NCBI GenBank assembly: GCA_030549495.1
Contig: JAUIRK010000836.1
Span: forward strand, 1 to 64,000
Origin: Nectonema munidae
Taxonomy: Eukaryota > Nematomorpha > Nectonematoida > Nectonematidae
DNA length: 64,000 nucleotides
Direction: 5' to 3'
Below the pieces are notes generated by a model. It searched no databases, was not told the DNA's origin, and saw nothing but the letters and a program-made list of their open reading frames with translations. A program made the position numbers and the translations under genes. Positions 43,370 to 54,665 of the stretch are shown in pieces. Position 1 is the first letter of the stretch. Every line of letters begins with the position of its first letter.

Positions 43370-44950
43370 TCACATTTCTTTCCTTTTTAAGGGCCAAAAG
43401 TAGGGGAGAGTGAATACGGCGAGGGACATGAGGTAGCCATAAGCCAAGCTATTCCTAATGAAGGCGACACAATCAGATATATTCAAGATTTGGAACAAAA
43501 AGCCCGCATACTCCATCAAAATGTGGGAACTGGTCCAAGTCACGATGTCGTAAATCTTTTGAAGCAAGTAGGAATTCATAGACACGATGATTGGCCGAAC
43601 GCGTTTTCGCAGAATGCGAGAAGCAAAGACGGCCAGCGAAGCGCAAACAAAGCCAAAGTAGTAGCAAGGATAGAAGCCATGCCAGAGGGCGGAGAAGAGA
43701 AAAGTGCAGAGAACTTTGTGGAAGTTTGAAAGGGAATTCAGACGATCATACACGACCAAGCGCAGCCAAGTGGATGTGCTTATGTTCCAGTTTTCCACCA
43801 AAAACTTGATGTTTGAATTTAATTCGACGTTAAAAAAATCACAATTCTTGGTCAACGACCAATCATACTCTTTAATTTCACCAACTTTATCTTGATTGGC
43901 GTTTGTGTTGAGTTTGTAGTGGAAGCCAAAGCCTCCAACATTATTTACCATCTCCATTGCATACCAAACAAAATAATATTTGCATCTTGTAACAAAATTA
44001 AAGCAGTGCATCATCAAAGCTCTCTTCCAAAAGCCGGCCTTGGATTCCAGGATGAGGATGAGAGGAATGTGTAGAGTTGATGTGATTTGAATCAACAGGA
44101 GTACGCTTGAAAAGCAGAAGTTCGTTAAAATTTTCCGCCTAAGAGATTTTTGCAATGTCTTGGGAATCACACTATTTTCAATGCTCTCAAGAGCTTCGCT
44201 TTCACAGGCGGCATGTTTCATCTTTTCTCGGTACTCGTCAAAGTTTTTGCCTTCAATGTAATTGATGTAGGCGTCAAAGGAGTAGGAGGGACCTGTGCAC
44301 ACGGAATGAAAGGAGAAGATGTAGGACAGGAATTCAAGAGTGGAGAATGGACGAGTTATGGATAATTTCTGCCTAAGACTGCTCATCTCTACGCCTACTT
44401 TCGCTTGAGTGTGGGTAGTGGTGCCATTAATCTCGTTGTTGTTGTTGTTGTTGCTGTCTCTGTGGATTTGGCCCGCTCCCTTCCCCTCCTTCAAAATTCC
44501 GTCATACAAGGAAAATGCATAAGAAGTTATTTTTTGCGTGGAAATCATGATGGCAAGGGAAATGTCAATGATGTACATGTCGTAAGCGATGAACATACGC
44601 CATATGTGCACACAAGATAGCAGAAGCATGTTGACATAAAAGATGTTCAATGGCTTCTCTTTGGTTAGTCGCATCGCTATGATATTTATGATAGCTTGCA
44701 CCACAAGAACCCAAGCATGTATGCCACACGTAAAAACCAGGAGAGAAAGTCCGAGAAGGATCGAGATGAGGTGGCGCGTTCCGCAAGCGCAGTTCTTGAT
44801 AGCTGCGCGAAAGAGGTATGAGAAGAGAAGGGAGAGGAGGATGGAGAAGAGAAGATTTACCTGGTCCAAGGGAAAGTTGATCGCTGCGGAAAAAGACGAA
44901 AACAGACGAGAGCCTTTGTAGACATTGTCGAAGGCATTGCTGTCATCCAT
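43370..44950 (-). CDS. MBOAT1/2-like lysophospholipid acyltransferase
   Basis: The protein belongs to the membrane-bound O-acyltransferases of the endoplasmic reticulum, which re-acylate lysophospholipids in the Lands cycle. From the ATG at 44950 it has 526 residues; a GTG lies ten codons upstream in frame, but MDDSNAF is the first ATG. PLDQVN, QKITSYAFSLYDG, a Y-Y-F-V-W-Y block and VENWNISTSTWLR mark the MBOAT1/2 branch (Drosophila Oysgedart). The catalytic His is at about 424 in SALWHGFYPCYY and the conserved Asn at about 387. Family members usually have P-G-Y-Y; here it is P-C-Y-Y. Many hydrophobic segments fit a multi-pass protein. The tail KRKEM could act as a retention signal. The gene has no intron in the coding region; an acceptor-like sequence (tttttgtgggtcag) just upstream could end a 5' UTR intron. 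Confidence 0.92.
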   Translation of the reverse strand: MDDSNAFDNVYKGSRLFSSFSAAINFPLDQVNLLFSILLSLLFSYLFRAAIKNCACGTRHLISILLGLSLLVFTCGIHAWVLVVQAIINIIAMRLTKEKPLNIFYVNMLLLSCVHIWRMFIAYDMYIIDISLAIMISTQKITSYAFSLYDGILKEGKGAGQIHRDSNNNNNNEINGTTTHTQAKVGVEMSSLRQKLSITRPFSTLEFLSYIFSFHSVCTGPSYSFDAYINYIEGKNFDEYREKMKHAACESEALESIENSVIPKTLQKSLRRKILTNFCFSSVLLLIQITSTLHIPLILILESKAGFWKRALMMHCFNFVTRCKYYFVWYAMEMVNNVGGFGFHYKLNTNANQDKVGEIKEYDWSLTKNCDFFNVELNSNIKFLVENWNISTSTWLRLVVYDRLNSLSNFHKVLCTFLFSALWHGFYPCYYFGFVCASLAVFASRILRKRVRPIIVSMNSYLLQKIYDIVTWTSSHILMEYAGFLFQILNISDCVAFIRNSLAYGYLMSLAVFTLPYFWPLKRKEM

Positions 44951-44999
44951 ACCACAACCTAGTGATCTTCTCTGACCCACAAAAACTGAAGAAGGCTTA

Positions 45000-47352
45000 A
45001 GAATTTAGAAAAGTGGATGAACGGATGAATGAAACTTAGTTCATTGATGGCAGAATTGAGTAATTTGATATAAAATTAAAGACATTAACCATCTCATGAT
45101 TTTAACCTTTGATATACGCTAAAAGTGCAAACAAAGTCTTATCGGCCCTCTCATTCAAAATTATAAGGATTTATTTTATAAATAAATATGTTTTTCACAA
45201 AACATTTAGTTAGTAAGTGAAGATCACACCCTGATCTAAATGATATTTATTTTACGTTATATTCGCGTTGACACTCTTATCACCAATAAAAATCAAGCAC
45301 AAAAAATACAAACAATTTGTTTAAACGGAATCCCTTTAAAATATTTCCTTATTATTCGGATATATAAAATTCAATAAATTTTTTGCGTGTATTTAAACAC
45401 TTCAAATATCATTGTGAAATGAGTTTCATGTTTCATCACCTAATATTAGATGAATAGAGCTATTCTTTCATTAGATCAAAAAGAATAGAAAAAAATAGTC
45501 AGATAGAGAAAGCGTTTGGATTGTGTGAAAAAAAAACATTCTATGTAATATTAGTAATAGCATTTTATCACAAAAATTTTAATAATATCATTCAAATATT
45601 CTACCAAAAACGTAAAATTTCAAATTTACGTATTTCAAATTCAAAGACCCAATGGGAGGCAAAAAGAACAAAAAACTTTTGTGTGTGGATAAGGAAGGAT
45701 TCATACTAATGAAGTTTGGAGGATTACAAGTGTTGACAGAATTTGTAAGCCTTTTTAGTATATTTTTTTAATGTTTCAGTCATATTTTAGTCTCTTCTTC
45801 TCAAAAATAAGTTTTAGTATATATATATAATAGTTAAAAAAAATGAGAAGAAAAGTTACTGGCAAAAAATTCAAGGAAATCTTAAAATTGAAAGAAATGC
45901 TGCAAAGAGATTTGAAGGATTTTTAAAAATGGAAAAAAATCACTGCTAAAAGAGAAAAATTTCAAGGATGAATATTTTGCATGCATTTGTGGTACAAAGC
46001 AAAAATTTATGCGTAAAAAAAGCGCATCATTAAATTTAATTTTTTGTTCAAATAAAAAAAAGCCGACTTTGACTCGATTCTCACTCCCAAATTTTATTCC
46101 CCAAAATCCAGCAACGAGCTTTTTTGAAAGGTACTCAAGGGTACGAGACCGTTCGCTTCACAATAAACTATCTAGAGACGAAACACACAGAAATGCTTCA
46201 ATCTCGCCGGTTTTGCTCTAATAATTGCATTTGTATCGTTTACAACACAGCGCGTACATGCATTCCCTCTAAAAAAATGCTAGAGATATTACTGTAAACG
46301 TCTACTCTCAAATGAAGGAGCTTCAAACCATACGCTCTCCAAATCGGGGCATCCAGGAGTAGCTTGACTACTAGCTTTCGTTAGAAGCAGAAACCTGCTC
46401 TATTCGGTAGAAGTACGCAAAATTTATTTCGCGTGTCCAATATGCTGTTACGGGGAAACTCGGTTTTAGAATGTGATCAAGGCTACAGGGCCCTTGGAGC
46501 CACTTAAATGTAGATTTTAAGGGCCCTCTACCAAGTATTTCACAGCATAAGCATATCTTAATGATTGCAGATGAATTTTCCCATTTCCATTTGCTTTACC
46601 TTTACTCAATAGACATCACTATTCTTGGTATTCGGGCTGGCTTATTCTGTGCATTCAGCTAGTGGAAGTGGGTTCATGAGTGAAGAATTCCGTTACTTTT
46701 TACCGTATTGTAGTGTAACTAGTAGGAACACTCCTTATAAACCGGCCAGAAAGGATCAATAGGAAGCATTTGAAGGAACAACTTGGAAATCGATCTTACT
46801 GACTTTAAAATCTAAAAGTCAAGACGTAGCCAACTGTGAAGGAGCTATACCCGATGCATTACATTCAATGAGAACGTAAATTTGTACATCAACCAACAAG
46901 TTATTATTAAATTTCCTAGGAAAACGTCTGCTGGGACCGCTATACCCCAATGACTTTAATCCCAGACATACTTATATGTAATTTTTTATGCTGAGTAAAG
47001 GTTTGCTTTAAGTACTTGAAACCTTCTCCTTCACTTTGTTCATTGCTTTTACAAAGTTGTTCACTATTCCTAGTTTGATGTGTAATTAAAGGAGGTAGAA
47101 AAATGTTCTCTGACGATACTAAACTAGGCTAATTAGCATTTTTTACAGTGGTTGTTAAATTCCTTGATTTCCCTTCTTTTTGATGTAATGCGTATTTCTC
47201 GCTGCTCGGCTATCCCATTCACACAAAAAACAAGGGTACTTCGTGTAACCATTCTGCAATCCCATCAATATAGCTACAACTTTTAGATCACTCCAAATTT
47301 CCTATTGATGCTCATTGTATTTAATATTCTTAAACATAAGTTTTAAATTTTC
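45000..47352. other. Intergenic stretch upstream of the MBOAT gene, nothing firmly recognised
   Basis: The left part (45000-46000) is AT-rich and should hold the MBOAT promoter. The part 46250-47100 is less AT-rich and probably an old repeat, but no family motif could be read. A hairpin with arms GGGCCCTT and AAGGGCCC lies near 46489-46526. Confidence 0.4.
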
Positions 47353-47369
47353 ATAGGTTTCTTTCATTT

Positions 47370-47793
47370 ACAAACTTCCGTTCTCGCTACAAACAACTGA
47401 GATGAGAATGATTAGGATGATGTGCGGAAAGACGCTGAAAGATAGGATTGCCAACGATGTGTTGAGAAAGAAAATTGGAATTGAGGATATAGAAGTGCAT
47501 TTAGAAGAGAATAGATTACGTTGGTTTGGTCATGTCGAAAGGATGTCCGAAGGGAACGTTGTAAAGAGGATAAAAGATGAATTGATTGATGGAAAGATGA
47601 AGAAGGGAAGACGAAAGAAAGCATGGAATGAAGTGATTCACCACGATATGAAAAAAAAGAAAGCTTGTGCGAAGTGATGCTAAAGAAAAATGAAATGGCG
47701 TAGTTGTTGCAGGAAACAGGTTGCCCCCGACTCTTTGGGAACAATAACCAGGCCTAGAAGGCAAAATGGATGATGATGATGATGATGATGATG
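47370..47793 (+). mobile_element. 5'-truncated RTE-like LINE with 17-bp target duplication
   Basis: The direct repeat ATAGGTTTCTTTCATTT lies at 47353-47369 and 47794-47810. Inside, 47402-47677 encodes MRMIRMMCGKTLKDRI, then ENRLRWFGHVERMSEG and KKGRRKKAWNEVI, the C-terminal tail found after the reverse transcriptase in RTE-type LINEs. The element ends in GATGAT repeats (47768-47793), its 3' tail. It is a dead-on-arrival insertion with clean boundaries. Confidence 0.9.
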
Positions 47794-47995
47794 ATAGGTT
47801 TCTTTCATTTGTGATGAATATGGAATAGGAGAACCGATCGTTTATTGTTTCCATTATTCAACGAAACACCCTTAAGACTACTTTTCGAAGAATCAATAAA
47901 TAATATCCAATCAGAAGTATTGTACTTAATTTTCATTTCTCACATCAAGTTGAAAATATTGTCACAAACGATCATCTTTTTGCACAAAAAATTTG

Positions 47996-48330
47996 TTAAA
48001 ATTTTTGTGTCTGAATGGAATTTTTTTTAACATTTGCTTCTAGTAAATTCCATTCTCGGAGTCGAAAACCCAAAAGTTCCACTTTATTTGTAGTGAGTTG
48101 TAGATCTTTTACTAAATCATTTAGTTTTATTTGTGACATCACATGAGGTTTTTTCAAACAATCACCAAAGAAAGTTGGAACAATAGCTTCACTATCATCA
48201 AGTCTTTCATCAATATCATTCATTACTTGATTCTGATGAAATATTTTCGGGAGCTTGAGAAATAGGTAATATCATTACTATGTTGTACTAGACGAGTAGC
48301 AAAAGGTATGTTTGGAAATTGAATTAATGG
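47996..48330 (-). pseudogene. Remnant of a repetitive protein family with an LNDLVKDL motif
   Basis: The minus strand encodes IVPTFFGDCLKKPHVMSQ, then KLNDLVKDLQLTTNKVELLG and RLREWNLLEANV. I know the pattern S-Q-x-x-L-N-D-L-V-R-D-L followed by A-E-L-L-x-S-R-L-x-E-x-N-L-L from multi-copy uncharacterised animal proteins, probably transposon-borne. I cannot name the family. Upstream in a second frame (PFATRLVQHSND near 48290) the N-terminus continues. The rest of the gene is missing. Confidence 0.5.
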
Positions 48331-48419
48331 CTTTTTTTCCTTGAAATTCCGCTTTTCAATGATGAGGCTAAACAAAAATAACAATCGTCTATGTGATTCC
48401 TTTGCTCTCGCCATATCAT

Positions 48420-51118
48420 AGGAACAGCAAGTGGCATTTTTTTCTTTTTTTCAACTACTGTCGTAAATTTATAGCACATTTGTTACAGCAAATGTGAGGA
48501 ACCGAGTTTTTATCCTGATCGCAGATGACATCCAAAATAAGCTTTCTTAATATTTTTAGTAATGGAACGCTTTTGTGCTTTAAAAGTTATTTCTCAACAA
48601 ATATAACAAAAATCATCACCTTTGTTCAAACACAAACGAGACATAATCAAAAAAACAGTTTTTCAAAGTCTAATAAACGAAAAGAAAATTTTAGATAAAG
48701 AAAAGTTAGTATATTTTACATAGCAGAGCTAATAAAATAAAATCAATAATATATTTGTATCAAGTAACCCTTAGTGCATATAAATTAGCTAATACGACTT
48801 AGGAAGCATTTTTGATGTTGCCTTGTTGTGATTTGCATAAATATTCATTATTCAAGCACATGATAAGGAAACTTATTAACACGCCTTTACCGTATTCTTA
48901 ATGTCTTCTTAATTATTCTCTCACACTAAGCTTCACTTTTTTAAGTGTTGTTTACAATCATCCTCGCATAATTTTCCCACTCTACAAGAATCAAAAAGAC
49001 TTCACAATCGACACTTGCGCCAACCTAGTTCAATAAAAGTATTTCGTTTTACGTTTGACGTAACAACGTCTCAAAAAAAAGTTTTAAATTACCATATGCT
49101 TGTTGTTCCCCTGGCTTCAAAAATAAGACCTTCTGCAAAGTAGAAATCTATAAAGGCGGTAACAGAGTTATTCCTTTTGAGTTGTGACGCTTAACACGAA
49201 TCTCCCAGATCTGATGGCTCTTGAGGTTCCATCCGAACCACCTGGTAACCATAAAAATATAATGCGCGTTTTCGTCAATATTTGCACTGTATAGATATTC
49301 CCCAACGGTGCAACTCCAACGTGCTAACTATATGCCCTCGGTTATTTCTAGATTACATAAGAGCCTTGCAGGGATCTTTGCTGCATAGCGGAACCAACAC
49401 TCTCCCCAACTCAATATTGGGTCAGCGAGTTTGGATTGAATTCTCTCAGGATGTGTAGTGTACTCTATCTTTCCTGCAAAAATGTTTGCAGTTTCCTGAT
49501 GACGTACACCTTTGAGGCAAAAGCTCTTAACATCAAACGCTGGGATTTCCCTAGATCGCTTATCCCACGTATGGCAGCTGAAGAAGTTATGATGTATAAA
49601 AAACGGAAGCTTGGAGCAGTTCTTTTCTTCCATATCAAAAGAACTTCTGCTTAACGACCAAATCTCCATCATTTGGCAAGGAAGCATTGAGTAGAACAAA
49701 TAATTGATCACATAATTTGTGTATAGCAGATAAGAATAATAAAAGACAAAAATTACACTGAAGATTTGTATAGCGCACAAGCTTGCAAACTTACTGGAAA
49801 TAAAGAAACGACTACAAAAATTATCAAATGACATGTACATTCTCGGTTAAAATGTCTATTCGGCCAAATGTCTGGCCACGTATTTTTCAGTGCAAGACAC
49901 ATTGACAAGATAGAAAATAGACTTTGTTTATTTACAAATTAATTTTATCTAGAAAAGTTATAAATTTAAAAAATAGAATTAATTCCATACCCACATATAC
50001 TATGATATAACACACCACTCAAAATATGCTATTTTACCTTAATAATAACAGCCTAAAACTTATATAATTAAAGTATTATTCCCAAGACTTTCCATCTACA
50101 AAGTTTTCTGTACAAAAGCATTTCAAGGAGATAATCAGGTGTTTTTGTTTGAAATTTGAATAGCTTAAAAGTTTGGTTTTGCTTTGTTTGCCATTTTTAT
50201 CAATTTATATATTATATAATGCATAAATACATAATATGTTTCATTTTGGTTATTTAATGCAACTGCATTCTTCAAAGTTACAAAAACTAGCATACACCAG
50301 AAGACATAATTTTCAGAATTTTCTCCTTTTGTTTTGGATTAATCTCGTTTTTGGCTATCAACAAAATCTAGATTATGTCGTGAAATCTCATTTTGGTCAA
50401 TAAAATCTCCCGTATATCTTTTTATAAAAATACTTTATTATCAAATTTACAAGTTTCAATCATTTTATCTATTTTTACTTCAGATACCCTTTCTAATACA
50501 AATTCCTGGCATGAAAGATCCGCAATGCTAACAAAAAACTTTCATTTGCAATCTACTTTAAACTATATAAAAGTGATTGGAACGATTGATTTTCAAACAC
50601 CAATTTTAAAAAGCGTTAAGAAGGAAATTTCATCTTAAATTTTTAATGCTAAAAATGTTTAAGAACCCAAATTTAATGCCATCTAGATTCACAGCAAGGT
50701 CAGCATTAACAAAAACAGTCGTTTTTTGCTACATACTTATATGTTAGCCCTTTGCGGAATGACGATAAAGCGTAGGGTGACAGGATGAAAAATAAAAAAT
50801 AATGAACCCAAAGAATTTTTAAGAATCATCACCGAAATATGAAAAATATTGAGAGTGAAAGTTCTTGAAACGATTTTTAATACTACTTTATGCATTTTTA
50901 TATAGCTATAAAGAAGGCCGGCCATGGCGTGAAATATATTTTTAAATATTATCAAACACTTTTTCGAAATTAAATCTTATAAATATACGCTAATTAATTA
51001 CTGATGCAGGATTCTTATTTATTTAAAAATAAGATGTAAAAATTTTAGGAATAAACTTTAATTAGTGTAGCTTTCCGTCAACTGACTCTAAGCACAATAA
51101 AGCTGATTCTAGAGGAAG
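48420..51118. other. AT-rich stretch, no gene recognised
   Basis: A minus-strand frame at 49328-49840 (170 codons) starts with a hydrophobic Ile/Tyr-rich part and continues into a more hydrophilic one. It has no motif I can name and the composition changes in the middle, suggesting chance or an old repeat. The rest is AT-rich filler. Confidence 0.4.
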
Positions 51119-51126
51119 GGCTAGAC

Positions 51127-53059
51127 CAGAGGTGGGGAACCTTTTTGTGCATGAAGGCCACCTTACAATTCATCGTCCCTCATAGAGGCCGCACTGAACA
51201 AATTACTATTTTTTCAGTTATTTTATCCCCTCGTACAACATTTAATAATAATAATCTAATAAAAGAACTTATACAAGTTCTTTTATTAGATTATTAAAAT
51301 TAGGATTTTATTTTATACAAGTATTAATTAATAATATTCTTATAAAAAAAAGACAGACGTATAAACATCGAGAATATGAAGTTTTCAAATATTTCATTTA
51401 GGTAAGTAGGTCCTTTTTATACAAATTAATGACTTCTTTGAGTTTGCTTCTTTTGAGAAAGCATTTTGATATCAGGCTCCAACATAGTGCTTCTTAGTTT
51501 TAATTGGTCCTCCAAATGCTCATCTGTCAACTGTGTTCTCAGCGAATTCTTTATTTGCGTCAAGTACGAGAATGTGGATTCACAACAGTATGTTGTAGAA
51601 AAGCAGGAAATCAGTCGGCTTGCATGTTCATGAAGACGAGGATATTCTACCGCCTTTTTCCAAATTTCAATAGGATCTTCCCTGTTGTCAAACAGAGATT
51701 GATCCGTATTCTTTAAAAGATTCATAGATATCTTCATTTTCACTCATTACCTTCGTAAAATGGGGAATGTGTTCTTCTGAAAGTTTTGATTTTAAAAAGC
51801 TACATATCTGTAAAAATTTGGATCTGATAATTCACAATGTTTGTCACTTTCTTTGAAAAAGTCAATTATTTGCCTTCGTAAAGACAAAATTTTGACCAAT
51901 ACTTTCCCTTGTGACAACCAGCGTACTTTTGAGTGGTAAGGCAAATCTACACTAATTACTTTGTCATCCATCATCAGCATGTTTCGAAATTGACGATGTT
52001 TCGTGGCATTTGCTCGAATATAGTGAACAATACTTATAACCTTTTGCAAAGTATCATTTCAAATGACAGATTTTACACAGAGATTTTGTTGATGTAAAAT
52101 ACAATAAAAGAAATAAGTTCATTTGGATCTTTGGTTTCTCTTTTAAGATGCGCAATAAATCCTTCATTCTTAATACAATACTTGTACTGAATTTGTGGAA
52201 TCTGTCGATTCATCCAAGGCTACTGAGTAATACACATTTTCCTTCTGGATTACATTTTTGAGTTGTTCTGTTAGATTACAAGCCAATTCATACTGTCGAT
52301 CTGTATCAGTCCTTCTTTTTAGAGGCACCTCTTTATATTTGTTAACTTTATTTGGATCTACACATTTTACCACTTCTAAAATACATTCCTTCATGAGTTC
52401 TGCATCGGTGAATGGTTTACCCTTTTTTCCAAGCAAATATGCAACTTTATAGCTGGCTTCTGTGGCAGCATTCCCTTGATGTAACACAGAATGGAACTAT
52501 TGTCTTTGTTTTTGCTTTCCATCTTTCAGTTTCTTCAATGCTAGCTTTCCAGACTCACCCTCTAATTTGGCATATTTAGTGTCTCTATGAAGAGCGTAAT
52601 GTTGCTGTGCATTGAATTTCTTAACCGTTACAATTGTGGTATCACACAACAAGCAAGACATTTTGCCACCCCTATTCATGAAAAAATATTGCACTCCCAT
52701 TCTTCATTAAAGATCCTATTTTCTTCTTTCAAATTCGTAGACACTGTACAAAAAATTATCATAAATTAAAGACAATCTATTTTGTGTCCTCATATGAATA
52801 CATTGGGAGAAACCCGGTTAAGTTAAAATTCATTGGGTTCAGAGAAAAATGCTTTCAATTTCTGGGAGTGACATCACTGAACACAATTAATATTCCTTTC
52901 GTCTATGTGTGTGGTGTATATTATAAGTTTCAGGTGTATAATGATTTCAGACTTAAAAACTATTCAAGGTTTTTATTAAAATGATATTTATATCAAAGGC
53001 CGCACTTGATGACCCGGAAGGCCGCATGCGGCCTTAAGACCGCAGGTTCCCCACCCCTG
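51127..53059 (-). mobile_element. hAT transposon with intact ends and 8-bp target duplication (1933 bp)
   Basis: The target repeat GGCTAGAC lies at 51119-51126 and 53060-53067. The inverted ends are CAGAGGTGGGGAACCT on the left and CAGGGGTGGGGAACCT read inward. The transposase lies on the minus strand (52700 to 51426) and is broken. The clean ends and duplications show a true insertion and allow its empty site to be predicted exactly. Confidence 0.92.
51426..52700 (-). pseudogene. Broken GTF2IRD2/ZBED-like hAT transposase
   Basis: The N-terminus has a BED-like finger (MSCLLCDTT with HYALH, 52497-52700). After a frameshift come GNAATEASYKVAYLLGKKGK, PFTDAELMKECI and YYSVALDESTDST (52170-52487), the first catalytic Asp region. 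The middle of the DDE domain is missing. The next block (51792-52049) has LPYHSKVRWLSQGKVL, and the last (51426-51743) has LISCFSTTYCCESTFSYL, the hATC motif. Similarity is highest to the hAT transposase captured in GTF2IRD2. The copy is dead. Confidence 0.85.
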
Positions 53060-53067
53060 GGCTAGAC

Positions 53068-54570
53068 TATAAGGTGTATAGATTTATATATATCCAGGGA
53101 GTTCAAGCGAGCTACTCCTCTCCCCCCCCCCCCCCCCCTATCAACGGACCAGACAATAGAATAGAAATAGATTCGGGATTTCAAAAACACAAATACATGT
53201 ACTAGCACAAACAATATAAATATAAAACCAGAAACTCATATTCAATATTGCAAATACAAATAAAAAATTTCACGTTTTCAAAAATTAGCTATTAGTACAC
53301 ATTTATATAACTAGACAAACAAATGAAAAACACATAAACATAAGATATACACACCCAGAAAACACATAATTTAAAGAGTTAGAGGAAAATTATCCGACTA
53401 GGACTCAAAAAACTTACAAGACCCCAGCGTGAAATACTTAAAAATTTAAGAAATTTATATGTAACTTCGTTTGTGAAAAGATTCCACATGTCCATCTCAG
53501 ATTGATTTAGAACTTGTTTTGTTTACTTTAAATAAAAATATTTTTATATCTGTAACATTTAATCTATTAAATACGTGTTAGACTGGTATATCCTTCTGAA
53601 AAGATTTGATTAGAAACATAAACAGAAATACAAATACTTGTTTTCGCAATGGTAAAATATAAAGACATTAAAATGAATGTATTGGCCCCACACCTTGAGG
53701 AAATCTCTGCTTTTGAAAGATTAGGTTACCAATTTTTATTTTAAAAAATTATTAAAAATTAAATTAAATTCAGTTAGAAGAAAGTTTAAATTAATTATTT
53801 AAATGTCTCTAAAAGTATAAACAAAATTATTCAAGTAAACAAAAGAAATATAAAAAATACATTTTAAAGATGCAACAAAATAACTCAAAAAACTAAAAAA
53901 ACAAAATTGTAAATTTATCTGTTAAAATATATAATAAAACTGCAATAAAGGTGTCTTTAAGTCTTAATTATACCTTCTCAAAAGTTAAAATTTAAAAAAA
54001 CCAATAAATTGATATTTATCAATTTGATACTCCAAAAAGTTGTTCAACTTTTGAATAACGTTCTAAGATAATCATATACACCATAAAAAGTCACGCACTT
54101 TTAAAAAGATTAATTTATGATTTACTACTGTTTTCACTTCGTTCAATATTACCAAATTTTCTATCGTTCTTTTTTTCTTATTGATTTTATATGTCATTTT
54201 TCATGTCTAAGGTTAATTATTCGTTTACATTTATGTTTCCTCGTGAATACAAAAATCAAATAATACTAATAAGCATATTTGTTTCAATTGAATGTTTATA
54301 ACATATAATTCAAATAAAATTGCAGGGAGTCACAGTTGAAATCTTATTTTGCACTTAATAATGTTAAAATTTACATGAAAATATTTTTATGTCCCTTAAC
54401 ATTTGTTAAAAAATTTTTAAATATTTGAATTTGTTACAATAATTTTATAGAAATACCTCTTCTTGAACTAAGATGTATTTATTTACAAAGTAGTATTGGT
54501 TAGGACTCTTCTTATATAAAAGTAAAAGTACGGTGACGTATTTTCATACAGAAGGCACAATTGCGCCGCT
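53068..54570. other. AT-rich stretch with a C homopolymer, nothing else seen
   Basis: A run of 17 C residues lies at 53122-53138. The remainder is AT-rich with only short frames and no motif. Confidence 0.5.
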
Positions 54571-54599
54571 TATATCGAACTATGAAGAAAGAAGGCTCG

Positions 54600-54665
54600 A
54601 TGCTGGGTCGAACCTAAGAACTTGAGTTATCGAATCTCAGTATCTAACCAAACTTACTCACGTAC
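54600..54665 (-). repeat. tRNA-derived SINE-like unit
   Basis: On the minus strand the order is an A-box-like GAGTAAGTTTGGTTAGAT, an anticodon-arm-like CTGAGATTCGATAACTCAA and a B box AGGTTCGACCCAGC (54604-54616 on the plus strand). Spacing is as in a tRNA, but the stems are imperfect and no acceptor stem pairs, so it is a tRNA-derived SINE head or a tRNA pseudogene and not a working tRNA gene. Confidence 0.5.

Noticed and set aside
43490-44921. Several plus-strand frames across the MBOAT gene
   Set aside because: They are antisense shadows of a strongly supported coding region.
44951-44980. Ten-codon N-terminal extension of the MBOAT protein from a GTG
   Set aside because: GTG is not a usual start in animal nuclear genes, an ATG follows in frame, and the extension overlaps a possible splice acceptor.
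49328-49840. 170-codon minus-strand frame as a gene
   Set aside because: There is no recognisable domain, its composition changes halfway, and no splice or regulatory context supports it.
54600-54665. Functional tRNA gene
   Set aside because: No 7-bp acceptor stem pairs and the anticodon arm is imperfect.
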